From NCBI GenBank assembly GCA_013306675.1, contig JABLUY010000090.1, positions 62,001 through 126,000 on the forward strand: DNA of 64,000 nt. Direction: 5' to 3'. The notes under the pieces are model-generated. The model saw only the letters and a list, made by a program, of their open reading frames with translations, made no database searches and was not told the DNA's origin. The stretch's first letter is position 1. Each line of letters begins with the position of its first letter. A program made the position numbers and the translations under genes. The DNA is from Thraustochytrium sp. TN22. Its lineage: Eukaryota > Sar > Bigyra > Thraustochytrida > Thraustochytriidae. Positions 39,915 to 48,873 of this stretch are shown here, piece by piece.

Positions 39915-42900
39915 ATGCCGTGGGGGCTGGGCGCGCTGGGCGCAGGGCCGGGCGCGAGCGCACGCGCGGCCGCGGCCGCGGAGGCGCGCGGCATTCCGGA
40001 TGCGAGGGGCGCGAGCGCGAGCGCCAGGGCCGACGCCCTGGGCAAGGCGCGCAACGTGGGCGGCGTGGCGGAGCTGGTCCTGGAGAGCGGCGGCACGCTG
40101 GAGGATGGCGGCGGCGAGCTGGCGTCTGTCGTGGAGGAGGTCGTGACCGCGCTGCGCGGCACGGAGGCCGCGCACGTGCTGTGCCTGGCCACGGCATGCC
40201 AGCGCGCCTTCCACGGCGTCGGGGCGGCGCTCGTGCTGACCGCGGCGCTGCGCCACGGGATGGACGCCTTCGTGCTGGGCACGCTGCAGGCGCTCGTGCT
40301 GGCGAGACGGCCGTCGGTGCTGGCAGAGGTGGCCGTGCCGGTGGCCGAGGCGGTGCTCGCGAGCGCGAACCCTGGCGAAGCGCTGGCTCCCGAGCGGCGC
40401 GCGATCCTGGAGATGGTGCTCCTGGGCGCCACGGGATCGCCCGAGGTGCTGCGCGCCGTGGGCAGCAAGCTTGAGCGGGCCGGCGCGGAGGTGGCGGATC
40501 TGGCTGCCGGCGTGCATTGGCCCTTGGCGCAGGTCATGGCGGACCCGAGCGAGGAGGCGGGCAGGCCGTTTGGCGATGCCGTGGCGCGCGAGGAGGCGCT
40601 GCGCCGCTGCGCGTGGATGCGCAACGGCGCGGCGCGGCCCCGGCTCGTGCCGCGGCGCCCGGGCGACGACCGCTTCGCGTTTACCTACCCCTACTTTGCG
40701 TGGCCCGAGGGCAAATGGGTGCTAGACCCGAGCCCGGGCCAGGGCGACCGCCCGTACTTTTCGCTGCGTGCCGAGACCTGCGCCTTTGGCACCAGTGTGG
40801 AGGGCTGTCTGCTAGAGCCGGAGGCGGCCGCCCCGCTCGTCGTGCACGGCATCTTCGCGCGCTCGCAAGAGCGCGCCGGAGGCGCCCTGTACTCGTCAAT
40901 TCGCAGCGCGGACCCGGGCACGGGCTCAGGCACGGGCGCCAGCACGGGGGCCTCGTCGCGCAATCCGTATCCGCTGCATGTGAGCTATTGGTCGAACGTG
41001 GAGCTGCGCGGCTGGCGCGCGCGCGGTGCCGAGCAGCTAGCGCTGCTGGGCGTGCCGCGCCAGGTGCAGTCCAGCATCAACGTGGACGCCGTGGACGATC
41101 GCGGCGCGCACCGTTTGCTAGACACCGTGGCTCTCGTCGAGGGTCAGCGTCTGAGCCTCTCTCGCTGCGAGCTGTCCGGCGCGGACGGGTGGGCCGTTCA
41201 GTGCTGGATCTACCGCAAGAAGGAGGACCTGGCCGACTGGGTGGACGTGCTTTGCATGGGCCACCTGGCCGTTCGCCTCAAGGAGGATCCGTCCGGCCTG
41301 CAGGTCATCATCGTGGACACCAAATCGTCCAAGATGCTGCTCGGTATCTCGTGCGCGCCCAACGATGCCAAGTGGCTGCACCTCGTGTGCGCCGGCAGCT
41401 CCGCCGAGGGGCTCACGCTCATGCTGGACGGCGACCGCGCCGCGGAGAGCAGCGGCGAGGACTCGTGCCGCTTCGCGGCGCTTGGTGCGCCTGAGCTCGT
41501 CTCGCCCAGCGTGCTGTACAGCTTCCTCAAGGTCTGGAAGCGGCCTGTCGACGCGGCGGTTGCGCTGCGCGAGTTCAAGCGCGGTTTTGTCAACGCGCTC
41601 AGCGCCGACGAAGCCGCCGACCTGGTCGCCTTTTGCCCGCTTCACGGACGCGGCGCCACAGCGCTCTTTGACGTCTCAGGCCACGGCCGGCACCTCACCG
41701 TGGTGGGTCCCCGCGACAAGGCGGCGCTCACCACGGCGCAGATCGCCAGCCGCGAGCCAGACGCCTCGTTGCCCGCCACGGCGCCGCTCTTTGGCGTACA
41801 CTCCAAGGGCCAGCTGGTGAGCATCGGCCCGATCGCCGAGGCGCGTGCCGAGGGCGGCGTCTCGCTGCTGCCAGGCGGCTCGCTCTGGACGCGCGCGCGC
41901 GTGCCGGTGGCGCAGGGCGCCGTCGCTAAGGTTGCGCTGCGCGTGCGCCCTGGCGCGCAGGTCTGCGCCGTCCTGCACGCCGGCTCGTACTGGGACATGC
42001 TCGGTCTCACGTACCGCCGGCATGGCGCCTTCGACCAGCAGGTGCGCTTCTTTCTGTCCGTGCAGAGCGTGCCGGGCCACGGCCGCCACTACCGCGTCTC
42101 CATCCAGGTCTCGCGCCCGCACGTGCAGACGCTCTTGCAGCTCCCGAGCGTCGGCTTCACGCCCGAGGCGGGCCAGGCCGGCTCCGCGGCGGTCCAGCTC
42201 GACGTTGGCTTCACCTACTCGGAGGACCGCGTGCTGTCCGTCACGGTCAACGACCAGATTCTTGCGGCGCTTGCGGCGGACCTGCCGGAACTCCTGCGCA
42301 TGCAGAGTGTCGATGGCGTCGCCCTGGGCGTCATGGCCGACGCCAGCCCCGTCGACGTGCTGAGCATGCGCGCCCAAGCCACGTCCGGGGCAGAGGGCGG
42401 CGCGCAGGACCGCCGCCTGCCGTGGGAGGTCTCAACTGCTGCCATGCTCAAGAGCTCGTCCTCGCCGTCGACCAGCGGAGCGGCGGGGGGCGCCGGTGCC
42501 GCCAGCGCGCAGAGCCCGGGCGAAGTGCCATCAACAGGCAACGCCGCACTCCCCGTCGCCGCCGCCGCCGCCGCCGCCGCAGACGAACCATGGTCGTGCG
42601 ACGCGTGCACCTACATCAACAATCATGCCGCGACGGTCTGTGAGGCGTGCACCACGCCGAGGTCGTTGCCGCTGTCGCTGGTCGCGGCCGCGCCGGCCGC
42701 GCCGCCGGTCTCTGCGGCCTCAACGGCGGCTGCGACGCAACCCACCATGTGGGCGTGCCCGCAGTGCACCTTTCGCAACGGGGCATCCTCGAAGCAGTGC
42801 GAGATGTGCTCGGCAGCCAAGCCCGCGGACGAGAGCAAGCCAGCCACCACGGACGCCAGCTCCGCGGCGGCGAGCGAGGCGAGCGCGTGGAACTGCACCG

Positions 42901-45900
42901 TGTGCACGCTGCGCAACGCCGGGTCAGCTGTCAAATGCTCCATGTGCGACGCGGCGCGGCCCGCGAGCGCGGGTGCCGGGGCCAAGCCCGCGGCGCCACA
43001 GGCCTCTGCTGCTGCCGCAGCGCCTGGCCAGAGCGCCGCAACGACGCAAGCCGAGGCGGACGCACTGAAGCAGGCCATCTCTGCGCGCCAGGCCAACCTG
43101 CAGGCGGCACTGCAGGCCGAGCTTGTTCGTATGGCCTCGAACGCCAGCGCTGCCATGGAGGAGACTGTCGAGCCGCCCTCGCCCGAAAGTATGGGCAATT
43201 GGGACACCACGCTCGGTATCCTCGACATGGTGCCCAAGGCGGGCGAACACGACCGCGTCGTGTACGAAGTTGGCGGTGAGTACGGCGAAGAGCAGGGTCG
43301 CCTGCACCTTCTCGCGTACCTGGACGAGTCGGATGGCGGCTCGTGGAAGCTGCTGGGTACCTGGTTCGCGCGCGGCGTGGGCCGCCAGGGTCCGCATCAC
43401 GTGGAGCTGCGCCTGGACGACGCGGGCGAGCGACTCAACGGCACATGGACCTACGGCGACGCCGCCTCGGGCGCGTGGGCCGCGAAGATCGAGGCGGACG
43501 GCGAGGGCATGCGCGGACTGGCGCAACGGCTGCGCGAGAATACTATTGTGACGTCGCTGCAGGAGATGGCGGCGCGCGACGCGCGCGAGGCGCAGATCAA
43601 GGTTACGGACGACAAGCTGCACTTTCCCTTCTCGCCGTTTGCGTCTGGTCTCGCCAACATGGAGCAGGGCCTTTTCAACGTGTGCTACCAGAACTCGCTG
43701 CTGCAGGCGCTCTTTGCGACAACAGCGCTGCGTCGCGCGCTGCTAGCGCCGCCCGAGGGCACGGACCTGGGCAATGCGCTGGTCAAGTCGCTGCGCGACC
43801 TCTTCGCGAAGCTGCTCGTGTCGCAGCGACCGGTCTTTGCGTCGCTGGACCTGCAAAAGGCGCTCTCGCAGGACTGGCGCACGGGCCAGCAGATGGACGT
43901 CTCTGACTTTCACAACCACGTCTTTGTGCAGCTTGAGGATGCTTTCCCAGACAGGATGCTGGACCAGCTCTTTGGCTACACACTCTCGCAGGTGCGCCGG
44001 TGCGCCTCGTGCGGCGAGACCAGGGTCATGGAAGAGTCTGGGCGCGGCCTGGCCGTGACGCTGCCGCGCCAGTACCTTCCCATCACCGACATCACGGCGG
44101 TCTCATGCCCGTCGCAGTCCAAGCTGCATGAGCTGCGTGTACCGGAAGGCTTCGAGCTTATTCGCACCAACCTGAACGCCGGCAAGGACGAGGCGCCCTG
44201 CGTCTTCCTCTGCGTCAAGCGCGACCCACACGGGGAGCCCGTCACCGATCTCTTGGTGCGCGTTGCACCGGGCACGGACGCACCGCCTCCGCCCGGCAGC
44301 GGCTATCGCAGCGTCGGCATGAACCTGAACCCAGGCCGCGAGGCGGCGGCACCTACGCCGGCCGAGGCACGCGCGACGTCATCCTCCTCCTCCGGCGGTT
44401 CGACGGCCTCGGCCGCCTCCTCGACCGCGGCGGACGTTCCGGACCAGGTGCACCTCTTCTTTCAGCGCGACGAGCGCGGGTCGCCCATCACGGACCTGCA
44501 GGTCCTGGTGGGCGCCGAGGCGATCGCGTCGCCGCCCGAGGACGCGCGCGTCGTGCCGACGGACGTGAACCCGAGCTGGGCGGCACGGTCCGTGGTCTCT
44601 GCGATCCCGGTGGGCGAGGGTGCGGCGGCGGCGGCGCACTCCGTCGGGCTTGGCCCGGCCGTGGGCGCCACGACAACGTCCACCACCTCTGTGGCGGCCG
44701 GCCCGTCCACCACGCCCGTCAAGCTGTGCTACATGCGCGGCATGCCCGTGACGGACGTGGTGCTTTCGACGAGCCCGCTGGCGAACCGGCAGGCCGAGTA
44801 CCAGGTGGTGGACGTGGCGCTCAACATGGCCTTCGCGGAGGGCCACGCCGCGGAGGGCGAGGTCCTGCTTTGGTTCAGCGACTCCAAGGTTTTTGGCAAG
44901 CCCATCACGGACCTCGCGCTCGTGCCGCGGAGCGAGGTCGACGCCATGGAGGGTTACGAGTCGTGCGGCGACTTTGTCTTTCGTGGCGACCGCATCCTGA
45001 TGAAGCGCCGCGGCGAGGGCACACCCATCACGCAGGTGGCGCTCTTCCGCGCACCGCGCGTCGTGCCCCCGTATCGCTTCTACAAGGTGCTGGACCTGGT
45101 GCCGCGGCCACCGCCGCCGGCGGAGGGCGCCAGCCCCCTGACCGGCGTCTTTGCGGACATCTGGAAGCCGCAGAGCGATAGCGCCAACGCGGGCTCCGGT
45201 GCCAGCGCCTCGAGCTCCTCGAGCGCCTCGAGCGCGCGCGATGTGCCCGTGCCGCAGGGTCTCCTGGTGGTCCGCGGCAAGGCGCTGCAGCTGCAGACCC
45301 TGGACGGCCATTACCCGGCGGTCTTCATGCACGGGAGCTTTGCCAGCTTTGGTCCAGACAAGCGGCCCGGTAAGCTGCACGGCGTGCTGTTCTCGCAGCG
45401 GGCGTCGCAGTGGAACTTCTTCGGCTACGCCGTTTTGGAGGAGAACATCGTGCTCTTTGTCACACTGCAGCTTGCGCAGGACCGCAATGACCGCCTCGCG
45501 GTGCAAGGCCACGCCGTGGACACCTCCAACAGCGCCTGCAAGCAGCAGCAGGCCGCGGCGCTGGTCAAGATCGAGGGCGAGCGCACGAGCGCTTCGCCCT
45601 CGGGCGTGCAGGGCCCGGTCGTCGATGTCTGCGTGCTGCGCGACGGCGAGGAGCTGCCGCCAGGCTTCGTGGTGGTGCGCAACCTGGGCGGCGGCGAGAC
45701 GCGGCGATCCAACATCCGCTTCGACGCGGAAGGGCCGGCCACGTACATTGCCGCGCGATTCAGCGCGGAGCCGGCCGAGGACCCCATCGCGCAGGTGGGC
45801 TTCTACATGCCCGAGGTGGAGGAGCTGCCGGCAGGCTACGAGCACGTGCCGCAGACGCCCACGGGCGCCGACGCGAACCTCAATCACGGAACTGGCGGCG

Positions 45901-47402
45901 TCGCCATGTACCTGACCTTTCGGCGGCGCTCGGCAACGCAGTCTTCACGTGCTGTGCACGGGCTGGCACTGCAGTGGCAGAACTTAGGCGATAAGGTGCC
46001 GCCTGGGTTTACGGCCGTCAAGCACACGGTATCGGGCCAGTTCGAGGCGAACCTGGGGCTGACCAGCAATCACACGGTGTTTTTGTGCGCCGAGGAGCGC
46101 GATTCCGCCGCCGCTGTGCACCCGCACACCGTAAACGGCGAGTACCGCACGTCCTGGGGCGCTATGCAACTCTACGCAGTCTCGCGCGAGCGCAGGGCGG
46201 TGCTGGCCACGGGCGGCTTCCAGGCGCTGTCGGCGCTCAATCAGGGCTCCACGAGCGCCGTGCTCTCGCTCGTCGCGATGCCGCTCCTCCCGGGCGAGCG
46301 CGCCGACCTGGGACAAGGCGTGCTGCCCACCTGGACGCCCGAGGCGGCCCGCCGTCGGCGGCCCGCCGGCCGACCCGCCCCTGAGGCGGACTGGATCATG
46401 TGCGGGTACTGGCTCAAGTCTGACGCCATGGGCCAGGAGAACGTGCGCGCTGCGCCCACCGTGTGGCGCGGCCGCCGCGCGGCGGCGCACCGCGAGATCG
46501 TCGCGTCCTGGGCCTGGTGCAAGGAGGCCGGCGTCGTGCAGCTGGTGCAGGACACCTACGTGCGAGTGGCCATCGCGAAGGACTCGAGCGAGCTCTGGCG
46601 CGGCGGCGAGCAGCTCTTTGCGGACCGCTGCGCGGACAACTCCATCCAGAGCCTGGTGCGCCACTACTTTAGCTCCGCCGTCTTGGACGGCGACGACATG
46701 ATTGAATGCGAAGCCGAGAATGAGAGGCGCATGCACGAGCAGAGCACGCTCATGACCACGCAGCCCCGGCACCTCGTACTCACCGTCAAGCGCATGGGCT
46801 TCGACTTCAAGCAAGGCCGCGCCATCAAGCACCTGCAGAGCACCTCCTTCGAGCCGGTCCTCCATGTGCCGTGCCGCGCTGCCGGCGAGGCCGAGCCGGC
46901 CGTCGAAGACGTTTCGTACGGACTCTACGCCGTGCTCGTGCACACGGGCGCCAATGCCAACTCAGGCCACTACTTTGCCTACACCCGCGACGCCTCGGAC
47001 GCCGGCCTCGCTCAGCGCGACAGCCCCACCTCGCCCTGGCGCCTGCTCAACGACGCCAAGGTGCTCCCGGTGGATTGGGACAACATGGTGCGCCAGATCG
47101 AGCAGTCCGAGTCCAACACAGTCTACCTGCTCTTCTACCGCCGCCTCGTTGACGCCGAGATCCTCGGCGACCCGGTCACGCATCCGGCCAAGAAGGCGCG
47201 CACGCAAGAGGGCGCCAGCGCCGCCGCTGCCGACGCCGCCCACGCGCCCGCGCATTTCGCACACGTGCTCGAGGCCCTCGCGCGGCCCGTGCCGGGCATC
47301 ATCCAGAACGTCCTGGACGACAACGTCAAGACGCTCGCGCGCGACCTCGAGACGCGCACCTCGCCCCTTTACAACGACTGCCTCTGTGCCATGATGGAGT
47401 AA
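39915..47402 (+). CDS. USP-type deubiquitinase (USP35/38-like) with RanBP2 fingers and a large beta-prism-like insertion
   Basis: This is a predicted ubiquitin-specific cysteine protease of 2,495 residues, single exon. The N-terminal 400 residues are helical. A concanavalin/LamG-like domain follows near 420-560 (DGWAVQCWIYRKKEDLADWV). Three RanBP2-type zinc fingers start near 893, 945 and 991 (WSCDACTYIN, WACPQCTFRN, WNCTVCTLRN, each with a second CxxC). These fingers typically bind ubiquitin or RNA. The Cys box is NVCYQNSLLQALF with C1257. The His box is NSGHYFAYTRD with H2352, preceded by YGLYAVLVHTG as in USP35/38. Between them, about 700 residues of MABP-like repeats (PITDLALVP, PVTDVVLSTS, TPITQVALFRA, each with a GY or aromatic strand) are inserted. 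The ATG at 39915 is the first in frame. Confidence 0.92.
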   Translation: MPWGLGALGAGPGASARAAAAAEARGIPDARGASASARADALGKARNVGGVAELVLESGGTLEDGGGELASVVEEVVTALRGTEAAHVLCLATACQRAFHGVGAALVLTAALRHGMDAFVLGTLQALVLARRPSVLAEVAVPVAEAVLASANPGEALAPERRAILEMVLLGATGSPEVLRAVGSKLERAGAEVADLAAGVHWPLAQVMADPSEEAGRPFGDAVAREEALRRCAWMRNGAARPRLVPRRPGDDRFAFTYPYFAWPEGKWVLDPSPGQGDRPYFSLRAETCAFGTSVEGCLLEPEAAAPLVVHGIFARSQERAGGALYSSIRSADPGTGSGTGASTGASSRNPYPLHVSYWSNVELRGWRARGAEQLALLGVPRQVQSSINVDAVDDRGAHRLLDTVALVEGQRLSLSRCELSGADGWAVQCWIYRKKEDLADWVDVLCMGHLAVRLKEDPSGLQVIIVDTKSSKMLLGISCAPNDAKWLHLVCAGSSAEGLTLMLDGDRAAESSGEDSCRFAALGAPELVSPSVLYSFLKVWKRPVDAAVALREFKRGFVNALSADEAADLVAFCPLHGRGATALFDVSGHGRHLTVVGPRDKAALTTAQIASREPDASLPATAPLFGVHSKGQLVSIGPIAEARAEGGVSLLPGGSLWTRARVPVAQGAVAKVALRVRPGAQVCAVLHAGSYWDMLGLTYRRHGAFDQQVRFFLSVQSVPGHGRHYRVSIQVSRPHVQTLLQLPSVGFTPEAGQAGSAAVQLDVGFTYSEDRVLSVTVNDQILAALAADLPELLRMQSVDGVALGVMADASPVDVLSMRAQATSGAEGGAQDRRLPWEVSTAAMLKSSSSPSTSGAAGGAGAASAQSPGEVPSTGNAALPVAAAAAAAADEPWSCDACTYINNHAATVCEACTTPRSLPLSLVAAAPAAPPVSAASTAAATQPTMWACPQCTFRNGASSKQCEMCSAAKPADESKPATTDASSAAASEASAWNCTVCTLRNAGSAVKCSMCDAARPASAGAGAKPAAPQASAAAAAPGQSAATTQAEADALKQAISARQANLQAALQAELVRMASNASAAMEETVEPPSPESMGNWDTTLGILDMVPKAGEHDRVVYEVGGEYGEEQGRLHLLAYLDESDGGSWKLLGTWFARGVGRQGPHHVELRLDDAGERLNGTWTYGDAASGAWAAKIEADGEGMRGLAQRLRENTIVTSLQEMAARDAREAQIKVTDDKLHFPFSPFASGLANMEQGLFNVCYQNSLLQALFATTALRRALLAPPEGTDLGNALVKSLRDLFAKLLVSQRPVFASLDLQKALSQDWRTGQQMDVSDFHNHVFVQLEDAFPDRMLDQLFGYTLSQVRRCASCGETRVMEESGRGLAVTLPRQYLPITDITAVSCPSQSKLHELRVPEGFELIRTNLNAGKDEAPCVFLCVKRDPHGEPVTDLLVRVAPGTDAPPPPGSGYRSVGMNLNPGREAAAPTPAEARATSSSSSGGSTASAASSTAADVPDQVHLFFQRDERGSPITDLQVLVGAEAIASPPEDARVVPTDVNPSWAARSVVSAIPVGEGAAAAAHSVGLGPAVGATTTSTTSVAAGPSTTPVKLCYMRGMPVTDVVLSTSPLANRQAEYQVVDVALNMAFAEGHAAEGEVLLWFSDSKVFGKPITDLALVPRSEVDAMEGYESCGDFVFRGDRILMKRRGEGTPITQVALFRAPRVVPPYRFYKVLDLVPRPPPPAEGASPLTGVFADIWKPQSDSANAGSGASASSSSSASSARDVPVPQGLLVVRGKALQLQTLDGHYPAVFMHGSFASFGPDKRPGKLHGVLFSQRASQWNFFGYAVLEENIVLFVTLQLAQDRNDRLAVQGHAVDTSNSACKQQQAAALVKIEGERTSASPSGVQGPVVDVCVLRDGEELPPGFVVVRNLGGGETRRSNIRFDAEGPATYIAARFSAEPAEDPIAQVGFYMPEVEELPAGYEHVPQTPTGADANLNHGTGGVAMYLTFRRRSATQSSRAVHGLALQWQNLGDKVPPGFTAVKHTVSGQFEANLGLTSNHTVFLCAEERDSAAAVHPHTVNGEYRTSWGAMQLYAVSRERRAVLATGGFQALSALNQGSTSAVLSLVAMPLLPGERADLGQGVLPTWTPEAARRRRPAGRPAPEADWIMCGYWLKSDAMGQENVRAAPTVWRGRRAAAHREIVASWAWCKEAGVVQLVQDTYVRVAIAKDSSELWRGGEQLFADRCADNSIQSLVRHYFSSAVLDGDDMIECEAENERRMHEQSTLMTTQPRHLVLTVKRMGFDFKQGRAIKHLQSTSFEPVLHVPCRAAGEAEPAVEDVSYGLYAVLVHTGANANSGHYFAYTRDASDAGLAQRDSPTSPWRLLNDAKVLPVDWDNMVRQIEQSESNTVYLLFYRRLVDAEILGDPVTHPAKKARTQEGASAAAADAAHAPAHFAHVLEALARPVPGIIQNVLDDNVKTLARDLETRTSPLYNDCLCAMME

Positions 47403-47514
47403 GATGTCTCTCTTTCGTTTCTATAAAGGTGGTAAGTCAAGATTGGTACAGCGCGCGCTCCCGCGCCATCTCCTCGACGTCCTCGCGAGCCTCGCCTGGG
47501 GCTGCTCTTGCTCC

Positions 47515-47946
47515 TCAGACGCGCACCTGCGGCTGCCGCATCGTGCGCGTGCGCTGCTGGCGCAGCTTGGCCGGCTTGGCCGTGACGTGCAGCGGCGGGC
47601 GCTTCGCCTCGCCCGCGAGCCTCTGCTTCTGCTTGCGCTCCTCGGCGCGCACGAGCGCGCGCTGCTGCCGCTCCAGCCCGGGCCTGGCCAGCGCCACCTC
47701 GAGCGCGCGGATCCGCTCCTTGCGGTCGCGCAGCTCCGTCCTCAGCCGCGCCACCGTCGCCCTGTGCTCCGCCTCGCGCCGCGCCATCTCCTCGCCGGCC
47801 GCCGCCAGCGCGCCGCGCCGCGCCGCGCCCGCGCTGCCCGCGCTCGCGCCGCCCGCGCTCTCCGCGCCCGAGGAAATGTCTTCCCAGCCGCCGTCGCCCG
47901 CCTCGCCGCTGCCCAGCGACACGCGCTCCCACGCCTCCGCCTCCAT
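47515..47946 (-). CDS. Small coiled-coil protein, unrecognised
   Basis: This is a 143-residue protein with strong coding bias and an acidic N-terminus (MEAEAWERVSLGSGEAGDGG, then WEDISSG). An Ala/Gly/Ser linker leads to a long charged helix (EEMARREAEHRATVARLRTE), which is a likely coiled coil. A very basic tail reads AKPAKLRQQRTRTMRQPQ. WEDI resembles a LIR-type W-x-x-I core, but that motif is common by chance. It lies tail-to-tail with the USP gene. After the TGA at 47515 the same frame stays open for another 25 codons with protein-like sequence (EAREDVEEMARERALYQS) up to a second TGA at 47437. This suggests a missed short intron or an alternative end. No function can be given. Confidence 0.6.
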   Translation of the reverse strand: MEAEAWERVSLGSGEAGDGGWEDISSGAESAGGASAGSAGAARRGALAAAGEEMARREAEHRATVARLRTELRDRKERIRALEVALARPGLERQQRALVRAEERKQKQRLAGEAKRPPLHVTAKPAKLRQQRTRTMRQPQVRV

Positions 47947-48085
47947 CCTCGCCGCGCCGCGCGCCGCGGGCCTTGCGCCTCTGCCCTGCCGCCGCGCCGC
48001 CGCGCGCCGCGCCGCGCCCGCCGCCGCGCCGCCGCAGCGCGCGCTCCGGGTCTGCGCCGGGGGCGTTCCGCGCCGCCGAGCAGCT

Positions 48086-48117
<32 letters not shown>

Positions 48118-48214
48118 GACGAGGAGGACGAGGAGGACGAGGACCTGGGCAAATCGAGGATGAGGACGAGGATCTGGGCACACCGAGGACGAGCACGAGG
48201 ATCTAAGCAAACCA

Positions 48215-48285
<71 letters not shown>

Positions 48286-48480
48286 GGGGGCGGGGATCAT
48301 GAGGAAGAGGACCAGGAGGACAGGGATCTGGGCAAACCGAGAACGAGGACGAGGATCTGGGCACATCGAGGACGAGGGCGAGGACCTAAGCAAACCAAGG
48401 ACGAGCACGAGCACGAGCACGAGGACGAGGACGAGGAATCAAGCAAGCTGAGGACGAGGGCGAGGACCTGGGCAAGGGCG
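48086..48480. repeat. Higher-order GAGGAC minisatellite
   Basis: Runs of GAGGAC hexamers alternate with a module of about 80-95 bp containing CTGGGCAAA, CTGGGCACA and CTAAGCAAACCAAGGAC. One copy is at about 48136-48215, a second at about 48319-48402, and a partial third from about 48436. On the plus strand the modules share one reading frame. Confidence 0.85.
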
Positions 48481-48491
48481 TGACCAAGATC

Positions 48492-48635
48492 CGTTTTTGG
48501 TAGGTAAAGACGCTTGCCACCTGTGCATTTGCACCGGGGGCAATCCGCATTGCCCAGGACGAGCGTTTTTGGTAGGTAAAGACGCTTGCCACCTGTGCAT
48601 TTGCACCGGGGGCAATCCGCATTGCCCAGGACGAG
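48492..48635. repeat. Exact 72-bp tandem duplication
   Basis: Copies at 48492-48563 and 48564-48635 appear identical base for base, so the duplication is recent or conserved. Each unit contains GTAGGTAAAG near its start and ATTGCCCAG near its end, followed by GACGAG. The ends therefore resemble a small intron's splice sites. Confidence 0.9.
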
Positions 48636-48873
48636 GGCGACGAGGACGACCACGACGAGGACGACCACGCCCACGAACGCCACAACCACACCCACGACGA
48701 CCACGACAACCACGTCGAGGGTGACGAGGACTATGTGGACGAGCGCTTGTCGCGAACGAGCCAAGAGCTTGGAGTGTCATGCTCGCTGACAAGATCAAGC
48801 CCGAGTTGTAGGACAGCGGACAAGCAAGCATTGAAAACTCTGTGAAGAAGCCTTTTGCAATTGTCATGCAAGC

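Larger units (their letters stand above)
47947..48873. other. Repeat-rich intergenic block
   Basis: This block is upstream of the small coiled-coil gene and downstream of the rhodopsin gene. It holds the GAGGAC-based minisatellite (48086-48480), the exact 72-bp duplication (48492-48635), and a GAC/CAC-rich stretch (48636-48740). In one plus-strand frame that last stretch reads as Asp/His-rich protein ending DEDYVDERLSRTSQELGVS. I cannot show that it is translated. Confidence 0.6.

Noticed and set aside
47404-48483. 359-codon plus-strand frame after the USP gene
   Set aside because: It is antisense to the small coiled-coil gene for half its length and repeat-derived for the rest.
48297-48764. 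Val-rich minus-strand frame resembling a membrane protein
   Set aside because: The hydrophobic run is the antisense of GAC/CAC repeats. It is not a real transmembrane protein.
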